A DNA stretch of 64,000 nucleotides from Gammaproteobacteria bacterium (lineage in GTDB: Bacteria > Pseudomonadota > Gammaproteobacteria > Pseudomonadales > Azotimanducaceae): contig JAPOVK010000016.1 in NCBI GenBank assembly GCA_026708185.1, positions 1-64,000 of the forward strand. Direction: 5' to 3'. The notes beneath the pieces are model-generated. The model was given only the letters and a program-made list of their open reading frames with translations, did not search any database and was not told the DNA's origin. A program made the position numbers and the translations under genes. Of this stretch, positions 33,630-40,509 are shown piece by piece (positions within the stretch are counted from its first letter, which is position 1; every line of letters begins with the position of its first letter).

Positions 33630-33805
33630 ATGACCACCCCGAGACGACTGCTCGTCGACCCCGTCAACGCCTGCGACTACCACCCCGTGTCGCGCTGCGT
33701 GCAGGGCGCCTTCCTCTGCGGCCGCGACCGCCGCACCGGCCGCGACTACTCGCACCGCAGGCAGTGGCTCGTGGAGCGCATCGACCTGCTGGGACGCGCG
33801 ATAGC
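33630..33805 (+). pseudogene. N-terminal remnant of a REP-associated (Y1/RAYT-like) transposase
   Basis: From the ATG at 33630 the frame reads MTTPRRLLVDPVNACDYH, then VSRCVQGAFLCGRDRRTGR and HRRQWLVERIDLLGRAI. This matches my recollection of the N-terminus of REP-associated tyrosine transposases (xVSRCVRRAFLCGxDxxTGRxxEHRRxW). The HUH motif and catalytic Tyr, which should follow near residue 75 and later, are missing because element A4 begins at 33806. Only about 58 codons remain. It is flanked on both sides by the repeats such enzymes mobilise. Confidence 0.7.
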
Positions 33806-33907
33806 TGGGGACACACGCGTGGTGCGTCCTACAGTGCGTAGGAAATCTCGCACGCCGTCCTTCCGGCGACCCACGGCTACGCCGGGCCGATGTCGCACGG
33901 AAATCGG
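33806..33907 (+). repeat. REP-like element A4
   Basis: Begins CTGGGGACACACGCG with hairpin TCCTACAGTGCGTAGGA and the block GGCTACGCCGGGCCGATG. It is nearly identical to the first 100 bp of A6. Its left edge coincides with the truncation point of the transposase fragment. Confidence 0.85.
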
Positions 33908-33922
33908 TGGGGCCGAGGGAGC

Positions 33923-33949
33923 TGGGGACACACGCGTTGGGCGTCCTCG
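33923..33949 (+). repeat. REP-like element A5 (head only)
   Basis: A short copy, CTGGGGACACACGCGTTGGG plus GCGTCCT, in which only the first 27 bp match the family before the sequence diverges. Confidence 0.65.
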
Positions 33950-33980
33950 GACTCGTTGCGCTACTTGCGCTAGGCGTGCG

Positions 33981-34277
33981 GTGTCACGGTTTGCCGACCA
34001 TGAAGCACCTGACGATCAAGGCTACGCGAATGCCGCGCTCGCGGTGCTCGCGTGCTATGGCACATGGGAGCTTGCGTCCGAGGCTGGGCTGGGACTAGCC
34101 GCCATCCTCGCAATCGAAGTCGTCGTGATCGCGCTGTGCCTCCTGCCGTGGCCCTACTGGCGGAGCACCTATAGGCGCGTCTCCCGCGCCTTGGAGCGCG
34201 CACGGACCCGCACCGGGAATAGCGCCGCCTTGATCGATAGCTGGGGACACACGCGTGGTGCGTCCTACAGTGCGTAG
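33981..34277 (+). CDS. Possible small membrane protein
   Basis: A 98-codon frame from GTG at 33981, with NAALAVLACYGTWELASEAG and LAAILAIEVVVIALCLLPW forming one or two membrane helices and a basic tail (RRVSRALERARTRTGN). No ribosome site is seen. The last roughly 12 codons are read from element A6, so the original end has been replaced. It may be a damaged gene. The sequence composition over the helices looks coding, but support is modest. Confidence 0.35.
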   Translation: MSRFADHEAPDDQGYANAALAVLACYGTWELASEAGLGLAAILAIEVVVIALCLLPWPYWRSTYRRVSRALERARTRTGNSAALIDSWGHTRGASYSA

Positions 34278-34438
34278 GAGATCTCGCACGCCGTCCTTCC
34301 GGCGACCCACGGCTACGCCGGGCCGATGTCGCACGGGAATCGGAGACATTGCCCATCGACACGCCCTCACCAAGCACGCGCTAGCAGCGCTGTCCGCATG
34401 GCGGCGCTGGCGTCAGTGCTGGCAATCGCGGGATGTGC
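34242..34438 (+). repeat. REP-like element A6 (long form)
   Basis: Begins CTGGGGACACACGCG. The first 100 bp match A4, and the full 197 bp match A2, including CACGCCCTCACCAAGCACGC and GCATGGCGGCGCTGGCGTCA. The distal part encodes a lipobox-like start (MAALASVLAIAGC) in one frame, which may be chance. Confidence 0.85.
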
Positions 34439-34920
34439 AAAGGGATCTGTGCCGTCTAGGCGTTCCAGGATTCGTCAGCGTCAATACGTGCAGTCTGTGT
34501 TTCGAGGTTCTGGCAGGATCGTGGCGCGGGACAGTCGGTGGTTGGGGAACGGGCTATCCTTGTGCCGCAGACGAACCACAGCCCGAGTGCATAGTGGAGC
34601 ATGACGAGACGACGGTTGGCTGCAGCGACGGTTGGACCGAAGCAACTGCGAGATTACCCACTAACGAGGAGGCCGGGCGGATGCGCGAGCAGGGTGCGAA
34701 GGACATCGAGGTAGGACGCGTTTACGTGTACTCGCTCTTGGTTCCGTTCCCTTTGGGCTTCATCGGGACGCTTCTGATCGCGCAGCCGCTTGACAGTGGT
34801 CACGGCACATTGCTTGCCTTGGGCGTGGGACTTGCCGCCCAAGTCGCTGCGATCACCATTACGCTGCGTCTGTCGTCGAAACGAAGGAAGTCCCCTGACA
34901 GGGGCAGCCTGGGCCCTTAG
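34435..34920 (+). CDS. Hypothetical membrane protein, start uncertain
   Basis: The frame from GTG 34435 gives 161 residues. Several Cys in the first half (NTCSLCFEVL, GYPCAADE, ECIVEHD, VGCSDGW) precede two membrane helices (YSLLVPFPLGFIGTLLIA and LLALGVGLAAQVAAITITL) and a basic end. In another frame an ATG at 34398 reads MAALASVLAIAGCAKGS, a lipoprotein-like signal that would join this frame after a one-base shift. So the gene may be a frameshifted lipoprotein, or an intact one with a GTG start. The lipobox part lies inside element A6. No family is recognised. Confidence 0.45.
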   Translation: MQRDLCRLGVPGFVSVNTCSLCFEVLAGSWRGTVGGWGTGYPCAADEPQPECIVEHDETTVGCSDGWTEATARLPTNEEAGRMREQGAKDIEVGRVYVYSLLVPFPLGFIGTLLIAQPLDSGHGTLLALGVGLAAQVAAITITLRLSSKRRKSPDRGSLGP

Positions 34921-35612
34921 TGCAGTGGGCCGGTGCTACAGGACCGTCTAGGTCCTAGAGAGGTTTCCTCGGCGAACGGTTGCATCCCGAGAATAGTACA
35001 CCGCCTCGGACGTCGCGAAGGGGCAAAGTGGCCGACAGATCCGCGCGTACCTAGCCCGGAGCGCGACAAGCGATGCAGCGGGGATTTCCTGTCGAATCAA
35101 AGTCGCGTAGCCGTTCCGTCATACGAACGCTTACCGCCCAATTGGCGTCGAATTGGGGACGCACGCGTTCCGCGTCTCCGGGCGGCGGCTAACCGACGGC
35201 CCGCGAAGCTGTGCCAAGCGTTCGCCATCGACATGCGGACTACGGCATCGACCGCTCTGTGGCCACGATCTTGCCGTGTGCTACCGACCTGTCATCTAAC
35301 CGAGACGTGTGTCCAAAGATGTGCACCTGAATCCGGACGTATGCTCCTGCTCCCGGGGTGCGTGGCGGGTACGGAACCCGTACCGCGTCACTCGGGCTGA
35401 AGGTGGCACGTGCTTGCCTGCATTGGTGAGCACGTTCACCGTGCAGGAACATGCCGTACGCACCACGCTCGTTCCGTACGGGCACCTCTGACCTGGGCTG
35501 CTGTTGGCGGCGGGCGAATGCGATTTCGCCCGCCACCACGACCCGCGGGACTATGGACCGCCGAGGGTGTACGAGGACGGACGTCTGACCTAAGTTAGTT
35601 GGAGATGTCGCA
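34921..35612. other. 690-bp stretch with no intact gene
   Basis: It contains mpg-fragment element M1 (35153-35316). On either side, 34921-35152 and 35317-35612 show only short overlapping frames without ribosome sites or recognisable motifs. I see no RNA gene. Confidence 0.6.
35153..35316 (+). mobile_element. Element M1: mpg 3' fragment between degenerate inverted ends
   Basis: Left end TTGGGGACGCACGCG, right end GACGTGTGTCCAAA. Bases 35183-35299 match the 3' third of a mpg gene (CGGCGGCTAACCGACGGC, GTTCGCCATCGACATGCG, and the terminal CTACCGACCTG..ATCTAA). Relative to the intact gene at 29003-29557 the fragment lacks about 26 internal codons and has a one-base deletion in the GGCCCGCGAAG region, which it shares with M2. 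It cannot encode a working glycosylase. Confidence 0.8.
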
Positions 35613-35996
35613 ATGGGGATTGGCATAGTGGAACTGACTCAGATGGTTGACGTGACAAGGCATTCGCTGGCGACGTTTGTCGGCATGGCAGTGCTGACAA
35701 CAGCGCTAGCGACCGGCGGATGCGCCACTGGTGTTGCGTACGAAGGCAAGCGAGTGGTCGAGGTCGAGTTCGCGGACGCATCGCCCTGTCTGCAACAGTG
35801 TTCGCTGTCGTTCCGAGATTGCGTGCCGCCGGTGAAAACGAGTTCGGGCCTGGGCCTGACTCCGGGTGCCTTGGTAACCGATCTCACGGCAAGGAAACAC
35901 GAGGTGAGACGCTGCCGCCGAGACAGTGAGTCGTGCAACTTGAGCTGCAACGCGACCGACGCCCGCACAATCGCGTTGGCAAGCGAGTTGCCGTGA
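35613..35996 (+). CDS. Putative lipoprotein, unrecognised
   Basis: A 127-residue protein. GGAGATG lies 8-14 bp before the ATG at 35613. The hydrophobic segment FVGMAVLTTALATGGC ends in a lipobox with Cys near residue 37, so the real start may be the internal ATG giving MVDVTRHSLATF. The mature part has paired Cys (CLQQCSLSFRDCVPP, CRRDSESCNLSCNA) in a CxxxC pattern. A function is not evident. It lies between M1 and M2 in the island. Confidence 0.6.
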   Translation: MGIGIVELTQMVDVTRHSLATFVGMAVLTTALATGGCATGVAYEGKRVVEVEFADASPCLQQCSLSFRDCVPPVKTSSGLGLTPGALVTDLTARKHEVRRCRRDSESCNLSCNATDARTIALASELP

Positions 35997-36132
35997 GCCT
36001 TGCCGTCGGCGCGCGGGTCAAGGCACCAAGGGCGCTGGCCGCCTAGCCGGCGGCTGGGGTGTTGGCGAGCTGGGGCGAGTCGCCGGAGTTGGGATAGCCC
36101 GTCTGGATCCCGTTGCATTTCTGAACGTCGGG

Positions 36133-36301
36133 TTGGGGACACACGCGTTCCGCATCTCCGCGGGCGGCGGCTTACCGACGGCCCGCGAAACTGTGCCAAG
36201 CGTTCGCCTTCGACATGCGGCACTACGGCGTCGACCCCTCCGTGGCCACGATCTTTCCGGTGTGCTATCGACCTGTCATCTAACCGAGACGTGTGTCCCC
36301 A
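36133..36301 (+). mobile_element. Element M2: mpg 3' fragment with 12-bp terminal inverted repeats
   Basis: The 169-bp element starts TTGGGGACACACGCG and ends GACGTGTGTCCCCA. The ends TGGGGACACACG (36134-36145) and CGTGTGTCCCCA (36290-36301) are perfect 12-bp inverted repeats. Bases 36165-36283 match the mpg 3' third, with the same internal gap and one-base deletion as M1. The right end abuts the truncation point of an AlbA_2-domain gene. No transposase is encoded. Confidence 0.85.
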
Positions 36302-36449
36302 GATCCGCAAGCAGGACCGTGCCGCCCACGTGGTTGAGGAACGCCGTGACCTCGCGCGCAAGATCGAAGTTCGTCACCTCGTCGCGCTTGAACTCTTGCC
36401 CGGAGGCCTCGCCCTGGCGGATCAGGCGTTGGAGTTCGTCTCGCGTCAT
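36302..36449 (-). pseudogene. 5' remnant of an AlbA_2/Schlafen-type (COG2865-like) gene
   Basis: From the ATG at 36449 the minus strand reads MTRDELQRLIRQGEASGQ, then EFKRDEVTNFDLAREVTAFL and NHVGGTVLLADL. The pattern of a Glu-Phe-Lys-x core, an Ala-Phe-x-Asn helix and a Gly-Gly-Thr strand is the start of the AlbA_2 DNA-binding domain found in Schlafen-like proteins and predicted transcription regulators. The frame is cut at about 49 codons where element M2 ends. The rest of the gene is not seen nearby, so it is a truncated relic. Confidence 0.7.
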
Positions 36450-36518
36450 CTTGGTCGCCGTCCTCGCCGCCCCGCCGATTTCGCGCCAAGCACACCAAAC
36501 CGCGTAGCGCTTGTGGCG

Positions 36519-37157
36519 ATGAGCCAGAACGCAAACCCGAATGACCCGAAAACACGGAAGATGATGAACCCGAAACTGCCTTGGCTCGTTCGATCAAGAT
36601 TCTCGCTCGCGGCGACCGTGGGCGTGTGCTTGGCGGCCTTGGTGGCCGGAAATGCGGCGGCTGCAGACGAGCTGAAGGGCGTTGAAGCTGCGCGGCTGCT
36701 TAGCGGCATCAAGGCGGCAGACCCGGCACGGTATAGGATCCTGGAAGACGGTACCTACGACACGTACACGGCGGAAGAGAAGTCTCGGTTCGCGACAGAA
36801 CTGCGAGGGCTCTTGGACGGTCGCGCATCGGACAGTGACGCCATGGTCGATCATGCGGTCCTCTCGGACGACGAGGGACTATCTCCGGCTGTGAAGCGGC
36901 GTCTTGACGAGCTGGCGGCGCGTAGCGCGATGGCTTCCATTCGGATGACTGACCTGTTGCTGAAGCGCATTCACGGTGTCAAGGACGCCGTCGATTCGGG
37001 ATCACCGTCGGCGGTCATCCGCGAGGTTCTGCGCCTCATGGATGCGCAGAAAGAGCTGGGCCAGCTTCGGGACGAGTATGGTTCCCGTGCCGCGGGGCCG
37101 GACCGCGAACCACGACGACTCGGGACGCACGCGTGCCACCCATCGCCATCTCGGTAG
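36519..37157 (+). CDS. Secreted helical hypothetical protein
   Basis: A 212-residue frame from ATG 36519. An alternative start is the ATGATG at 36561, which gives a standard signal peptide (basic start, then FSLAATVGVCLAALVAGNAAAA). The mature protein is polar and helical (KSRFATELRGLLDG, VKRRLDELAARSAMASIRM, VIREVLRLMDAQKELGQL). No domain is recognised. The C-terminal residues after about KELGQLRDEYGSR are read from sequence resembling a repeat head (GGGACGCACGCG at about 37122), so the natural end may have been altered. It is the last island gene before tatA. Confidence 0.6.
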   Translation: MSQNANPNDPKTRKMMNPKLPWLVRSRFSLAATVGVCLAALVAGNAAAADELKGVEAARLLSGIKAADPARYRILEDGTYDTYTAEEKSRFATELRGLLDGRASDSDAMVDHAVLSDDEGLSPAVKRRLDELAARSAMASIRMTDLLLKRIHGVKDAVDSGSPSAVIREVLRLMDAQKELGQLRDEYGSRAAGPDREPRRLGTHACHPSPSR

Positions 37158-37276
37158 CGCCGACCTAAGCAGTTCCGCCATTGGCTGCCCGCCCAACACC
37201 CTATTCCGCACCTTTGACCGGGCCGCTACAAAGCCTATGATGCGCAGATCAGTCGAAGGCCAGACCGGAGAATTCT

Positions 37277-37504
37277 ATGTTCGGGCCCAGGGAACTCGTC
37301 GTCGTCCTCATCGTGCTGGTGATCGTGCTCGTGGTGTTCGGGCCGAAGCGCATCAAGAGCCTCGGCTCCGAACTGGGGAATGCGATCAAGGGCTTCCGCA
37401 ACGCCGTGCGCGAAAAGGACGCCGAAGAAGATGCCGCCGGTGCCGAGGCGCTCGCGAAGGAGACCGCGGACGCAGACGCCAAGGCGGAAACCAAAGTCAA
37501 GTAG
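37277..37504 (+). CDS. tatA: Twin-arginine translocase subunit TatA
   Basis: A 75-residue protein: short periplasmic start, one helix (ELVVVLIVLVIVLVVFGPKRI, quoted to the FGPKR hinge), amphipathic helix (LGSELGNAIKGFRNAV) and a charged tail. TatA forms the oligomer that moves folded twin-arginine substrates. It leads tatABC and marks the return to core chromosome after the island. Confidence 0.95.
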   Translation: MFGPRELVVVLIVLVIVLVVFGPKRIKSLGSELGNAIKGFRNAVREKDAEEDAAGAEALAKETADADAKAETKVK

Positions 37505-37513
37505 ACACGGCTG

Positions 37514-37870
37514 ATGTTCGACATCAGCCTCTTCGAGTTCTTCATCGCGGCCGTGGTCGCGCTGCTGATACTCGGGCCGGATCGCCTGCCGGTCGCCATG
37601 CGGACGATGGGGCTCTGGCTCGGGCGCTTGCGGCGCAGCTACTTCCAGGTCAAGACCGAGATCGAACGCGAGATCGGCATGGACGAGGTGCGCCGCCAAC
37701 TGCACAACGAACAGGTCATGGAGGACGTCCGTCGCGTGGAGCGCGAGGTCCGGGGAATCGGCGACGACCTTAACGGCACCGAGTCCGAGTCCAAGCCCGC
37801 ACCACAGCCGTCGCCCGATGCTCCCCCCGCGACACCGCAGCATGTTGAACGTGGCGAAGAAAAGCCCTGA
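37514..37870 (+). CDS. tatB: Twin-arginine translocase subunit TatB
   Basis: A 118-residue protein. MFDISLFEFFIAAVVALLIL leads to the conserved GPDRLP, then an amphipathic helix and an acidic, proline-rich tail. TatB works with TatC in substrate recognition. It begins 9 bp after tatA and overlaps the start of tatC by about 29 bp. Confidence 0.95.
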   Translation: MFDISLFEFFIAAVVALLILGPDRLPVAMRTMGLWLGRLRRSYFQVKTEIEREIGMDEVRRQLHNEQVMEDVRRVEREVRGIGDDLNGTESESKPAPQPSPDAPPATPQHVERGEEKP

Positions 37871-38624
37871 CGAGAACAAGGAGCGGCAGCACGACGAGAA
37901 GGTCGACGCCAACGAGCAGCCCTTTCTCAGTCACCTGATCGAACTGCGCCAGCGCATCCTGCGCAGCCTGCTCTTCCTCGTCGTCGTCTTCGTACCGGTC
38001 ATGTACTTCGTCACCGACATCTTCGACTTTGTATCCGACCCCCTGCGCGCGCAACTCCCGGGCGAAATGATCGCGACACAGGTGGCCTCCCCGTTCCTGA
38101 CGCCGTTCAAGCTCGCGGTGTACACCACCATCTTCATCACCATCCCGTTCCTGCTGCACCAAGCCTGGGGTTTCGTGTCGCCGGGGCTTTATCTGCGCGA
38201 GAAGCGTTTCGCCGTCCCGCTGCTCGTGTCGAGCACCGTCCTGTTCTACCTCGGCATGGCGTTCGCCTACTACGCGGTGTTTCCGCTCGTGTTCCAGTTC
38301 TTCGCGAGCGTCACGCCGACCGACGTCGCGATGATGACGGACATCAACCATTACCTGGACTTCGTACTGAAGCTGTTCTTCGCCTTCGGCCTTGCCTTCG
38401 AGATCCCGGTGGCGACCGTCCTGCTGGCGCTCACGGGGCTCACGTCCTCGCGCAGCATGGCGAAAAAGCGCCCCTACGTGATCGTGGGCTGCTTCGTCAT
38501 CGGCATGCTCATCACGCCGCCGGACGTGATCAGCCAGATCCTGCTTGCCGTGCCCGCCTGGCTCCTGTTCGAGATCGGCATCCTGCTCGCGCGCATGGTG
38601 GAGAAGCCCGACATCAACGATTGA
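37842..38624 (+). CDS. tatC: Twin-arginine translocase subunit TatC
   Basis: A 260-residue six-helix protein. SHLIELRQRILRSLLFL is the N-terminal signature that binds the twin-arginine motif, and FGLAFEIPV the conserved Glu-containing helix. ATG 37842 is used; a GTG at 37851 (VAKKSPDEN) is an equally good start, since neither has a clear ribosome site and both lie inside tatB. A hairpin follows its stop. Confidence 0.95.
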   Translation: MLNVAKKSPDENKERQHDEKVDANEQPFLSHLIELRQRILRSLLFLVVVFVPVMYFVTDIFDFVSDPLRAQLPGEMIATQVASPFLTPFKLAVYTTIFITIPFLLHQAWGFVSPGLYLREKRFAVPLLVSSTVLFYLGMAFAYYAVFPLVFQFFASVTPTDVAMMTDINHYLDFVLKLFFAFGLAFEIPVATVLLALTGLTSSRSMAKKRPYVIVGCFVIGMLITPPDVISQILLAVPAWLLFEIGILLARMVEKPDIND

Positions 38625-38631
38625 CATGGAT

Positions 38632-38649
38632 GCGGACGAGGACGTCCGC
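38632..38649. terminator. Hairpin between convergent tatC and dtd
   Basis: GCGGACGAGGACGTCCGC forms a 7-bp stem with a 4-nt loop, lying 8 bp from each stop. It resembles the GCGGGCG-TCCT-CGCCCGC repeats at 28851-28938 in reverse. No T-run follows, so it may be a bidirectional attenuator or a dispersed repeat rather than a true intrinsic terminator. Confidence 0.5.
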
Positions 38650-38657
38650 GCACCACT

Positions 38658-39098
38658 TCAGGTGGCTTCGAGCAATATGGTCACGGGTCCATCATTGATC
38701 AACGCGACGCGCATCTCGGCGCCGAACGCGCCCGTCTCGACCCGCTCGCAGCCCGTGCGCAGGGCCGCCACGTAGGACTCGTAGAGCGGCCGCGCGACCT
38801 CGGGCGGGGCGGCGTGGCCGAAGCTCGGTCGGTTGCCGCGCCCCGTATCGGCGGCGAGCGTGAACTGCGACACGGCCAGGACGCCGCCGCCAACGTCGAG
38901 TACCGACCGATTCATCGGTTTGCGCTCATCAGCGAAGATGCGGGCCGCCAAGGTGCGCTCGGCCAGCCGCGTTGCGAGCCTCTCGTGATCGTCGCGGAAT
39001 ACCCCGAGGAGGACCAGCAGGCCGTGATCGATGGCCCCTATCTCGTGCCCCTCGACGGAAACCGCCGCACGGCTGACGCGTTGCAGTAAGGCGCGCAT
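38658..39098 (-). CDS. dtd: D-aminoacyl-tRNA deacylase Dtd
   Basis: A 146-residue homodimeric deacylase. SQFTLAADTGRGNRPSF and NDGPVTILLE are the two substrate-pocket motifs of DTD. It frees tRNA from D-amino acids and misattached glycine. It is convergent with tatC and 44 bp from the divergent MnmA-like gene. Confidence 0.96.
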   Translation of the reverse strand: MRALLQRVSRAAVSVEGHEIGAIDHGLLVLLGVFRDDHERLATRLAERTLAARIFADERKPMNRSVLDVGGGVLAVSQFTLAADTGRGNRPSFGHAAPPEVARPLYESYVAALRTGCERVETGAFGAEMRVALINDGPVTILLEAT

Positions 39099-39142
39099 GG
39101 AGAGCCCCGTCGTTGGCGTATCGGGGGCGTAAAATACCGGCT

Positions 39143-40213
39143 ATGGCGGGATACAGGAAAGCTCGCCGCCCGCGGGCGGCGGCACTCATCTCCGGCGGGC
39201 TCGATTCCATGCTCGCGGCCAAGGTCGTGCTCGACCAGGGCGTCGACGTGGAAGGCGTCAACTTCTTCACCGGCTTCTGCGTGGAGGGGCACACTCACGC
39301 CATCCGCAAGCGCGAGCGCTCGAAGGCCAAGCGCAACAACGCCTTGTGGACCGCCGAACAGCTCGGCATAAAGTTGCACATCGTCGACGTCATCGACGAC
39401 TACAAGGACGTCGTGCTCAACCCGAAGCACGGCTACGGGGCCAATCTCAACCCCTGCCTCGACTGCAAGACGTTCATGGTCAAGAACGCCCTGACCGAGG
39501 ACCTGGTGACCGGCGGCGAGTTCGACTTCGTCATCACTGGCGAGGTCGTCGGCCAACGGCCCATGTCGCAGCGCAGCGATACGATGCCCGTCATCGCACG
39601 GGAATCCGGTGCCGGCGATCGCCTGCTGCGCCCGTTGTCGGCGCACAACCTGCCGCCGACGCTGCCGGAGCGCGAAGGCTGGGTCGACCGCGACAAGCTC
39701 TACGGCTTCCACGGTCGCGACCGCAAACCGCAGATCGCCCTAGCCGAGCGCTATGGCTTCAACGACTACGCCCAGCCGGCCGGCGGTTGCTGCTTTCTCA
39801 CCGATCCACGCTATTCGAGCAAGCTCAAGGACCTGTGGGACGCTAAGGGCGAGCGCGACTACGAACTCGACGACATCATGCTGCTCAAGGTGGGACGCCA
39901 CCTCCGGCCCGCCCTAAACTACAAGCTGATCGTGGGCCGCGAGGAGGGCGAGAACAACTTCCTGGCCGGGTATCGACACCGGTTCCCGCACCTGCGCATG
40001 GTCAGCCACGAAGGGCCGCTGACGCTCATCGACGGCAGTCCGAACGCCGCCGACCTCACCCTGGCCGCGCGAATAGCAGCCCGCTATTCGCAGGGACGCG
40101 ATGCTGCACAAGTGTGCATCGACGCCTGCCACGTCGGCGGCGTCACCGAGCAGTTCGTCGTGGCTCCGCTCGCCCCCTGGGAAATCGACCCGCGCTGGCA
40201 CATCGGGCCGTGA
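39143..40213 (+). CDS. MnmA/ThiI-like PP-loop tRNA thiolation enzyme
   Basis: A 356-residue ATP-pyrophosphatase. SGGLDSMLAAKVV is the PP-loop, NPCLDCKTFM resembles the NPDxxCN-type active-site Cys region of MnmA, and QPAGGCCFLTD gives a second Cys cluster. The C-terminal third has an extra domain unlike canonical MnmA. It resembles the group often labelled tRNA (5-methylaminomethyl-2-thiouridylate)-methyltransferase-like. A TusA-type sulfur carrier overlaps its stop (GTGA), which strongly suggests sulfur transfer to a tRNA or similar acceptor. The modified position is unknown. Confidence 0.82.
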   Translation: MAGYRKARRPRAAALISGGLDSMLAAKVVLDQGVDVEGVNFFTGFCVEGHTHAIRKRERSKAKRNNALWTAEQLGIKLHIVDVIDDYKDVVLNPKHGYGANLNPCLDCKTFMVKNALTEDLVTGGEFDFVITGEVVGQRPMSQRSDTMPVIARESGAGDRLLRPLSAHNLPPTLPEREGWVDRDKLYGFHGRDRKPQIALAERYGFNDYAQPAGGCCFLTDPRYSSKLKDLWDAKGERDYELDDIMLLKVGRHLRPALNYKLIVGREEGENNFLAGYRHRFPHLRMVSHEGPLTLIDGSPNAADLTLAARIAARYSQGRDAAQVCIDACHVGGVTEQFVVAPLAPWEIDPRWHIGP

Positions 40214-40437
40214 GCGCCCACCGCCTCGACACCTCCGGCTTGCTCTGCCCGCTGCCCGTGATCCGCACCCAGGACCGGATCAAGACGCTGGCGTGCGGCG
40301 ATACCCTCACAGTCGTGGCGAGCGACCCGGGCACGCTGCAGGACATCCCCGCCTGGTGCCGCGTGCACGGCCATGTACTCCTCGAGTCGGTGGACCAGGG
40401 CGACAGGTTCCGGTTCCTGATCGAGGCCAGGCACTAG
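40210..40437 (+). CDS. TusA-family sulfurtransferase
   Basis: A 75-residue protein with the motif LDTSGLLCPLPVIRTQDRIK; the Cys before PLPV carries the persulfide. The GTG start at 40210 overlaps the upstream stop (GTGA). TusA proteins relay sulfur to tRNA-thiolating enzymes or to molybdopterin and sulfur oxidation pathways. Coupling to a PP-loop enzyme makes tRNA thiolation the best guess. Confidence 0.93.
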   Translation: MSAHRLDTSGLLCPLPVIRTQDRIKTLACGDTLTVVASDPGTLQDIPAWCRVHGHVLLESVDQGDRFRFLIEARH

Positions 40438-40509
40438 GCGGGTCGCCCCCGACGCGGCGAGGTGCATGCGCGCACCTTCATGCACCAGATTTGACCACTT
40501 CGTCCCCTG

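Noticed and set aside
34933-35400. 155-codon frame spanning element M1
   Set aside because: It mixes frames of the mpg fragment with non-coding flank; no start signal or fold.
35309-35491. 60-codon plus-strand frame with several Cys
   Set aside because: No ribosome site, and it begins in the right end of element M1; not distinguishable from chance.
31455-37157. Integron-like cassette array with attC sites
   Set aside because: Repeats between small genes suggested attC sites, but the ends lack the RYYYAAC/GTTRRRY core pair, and the recombinase lacks the extra IntI region by eye.
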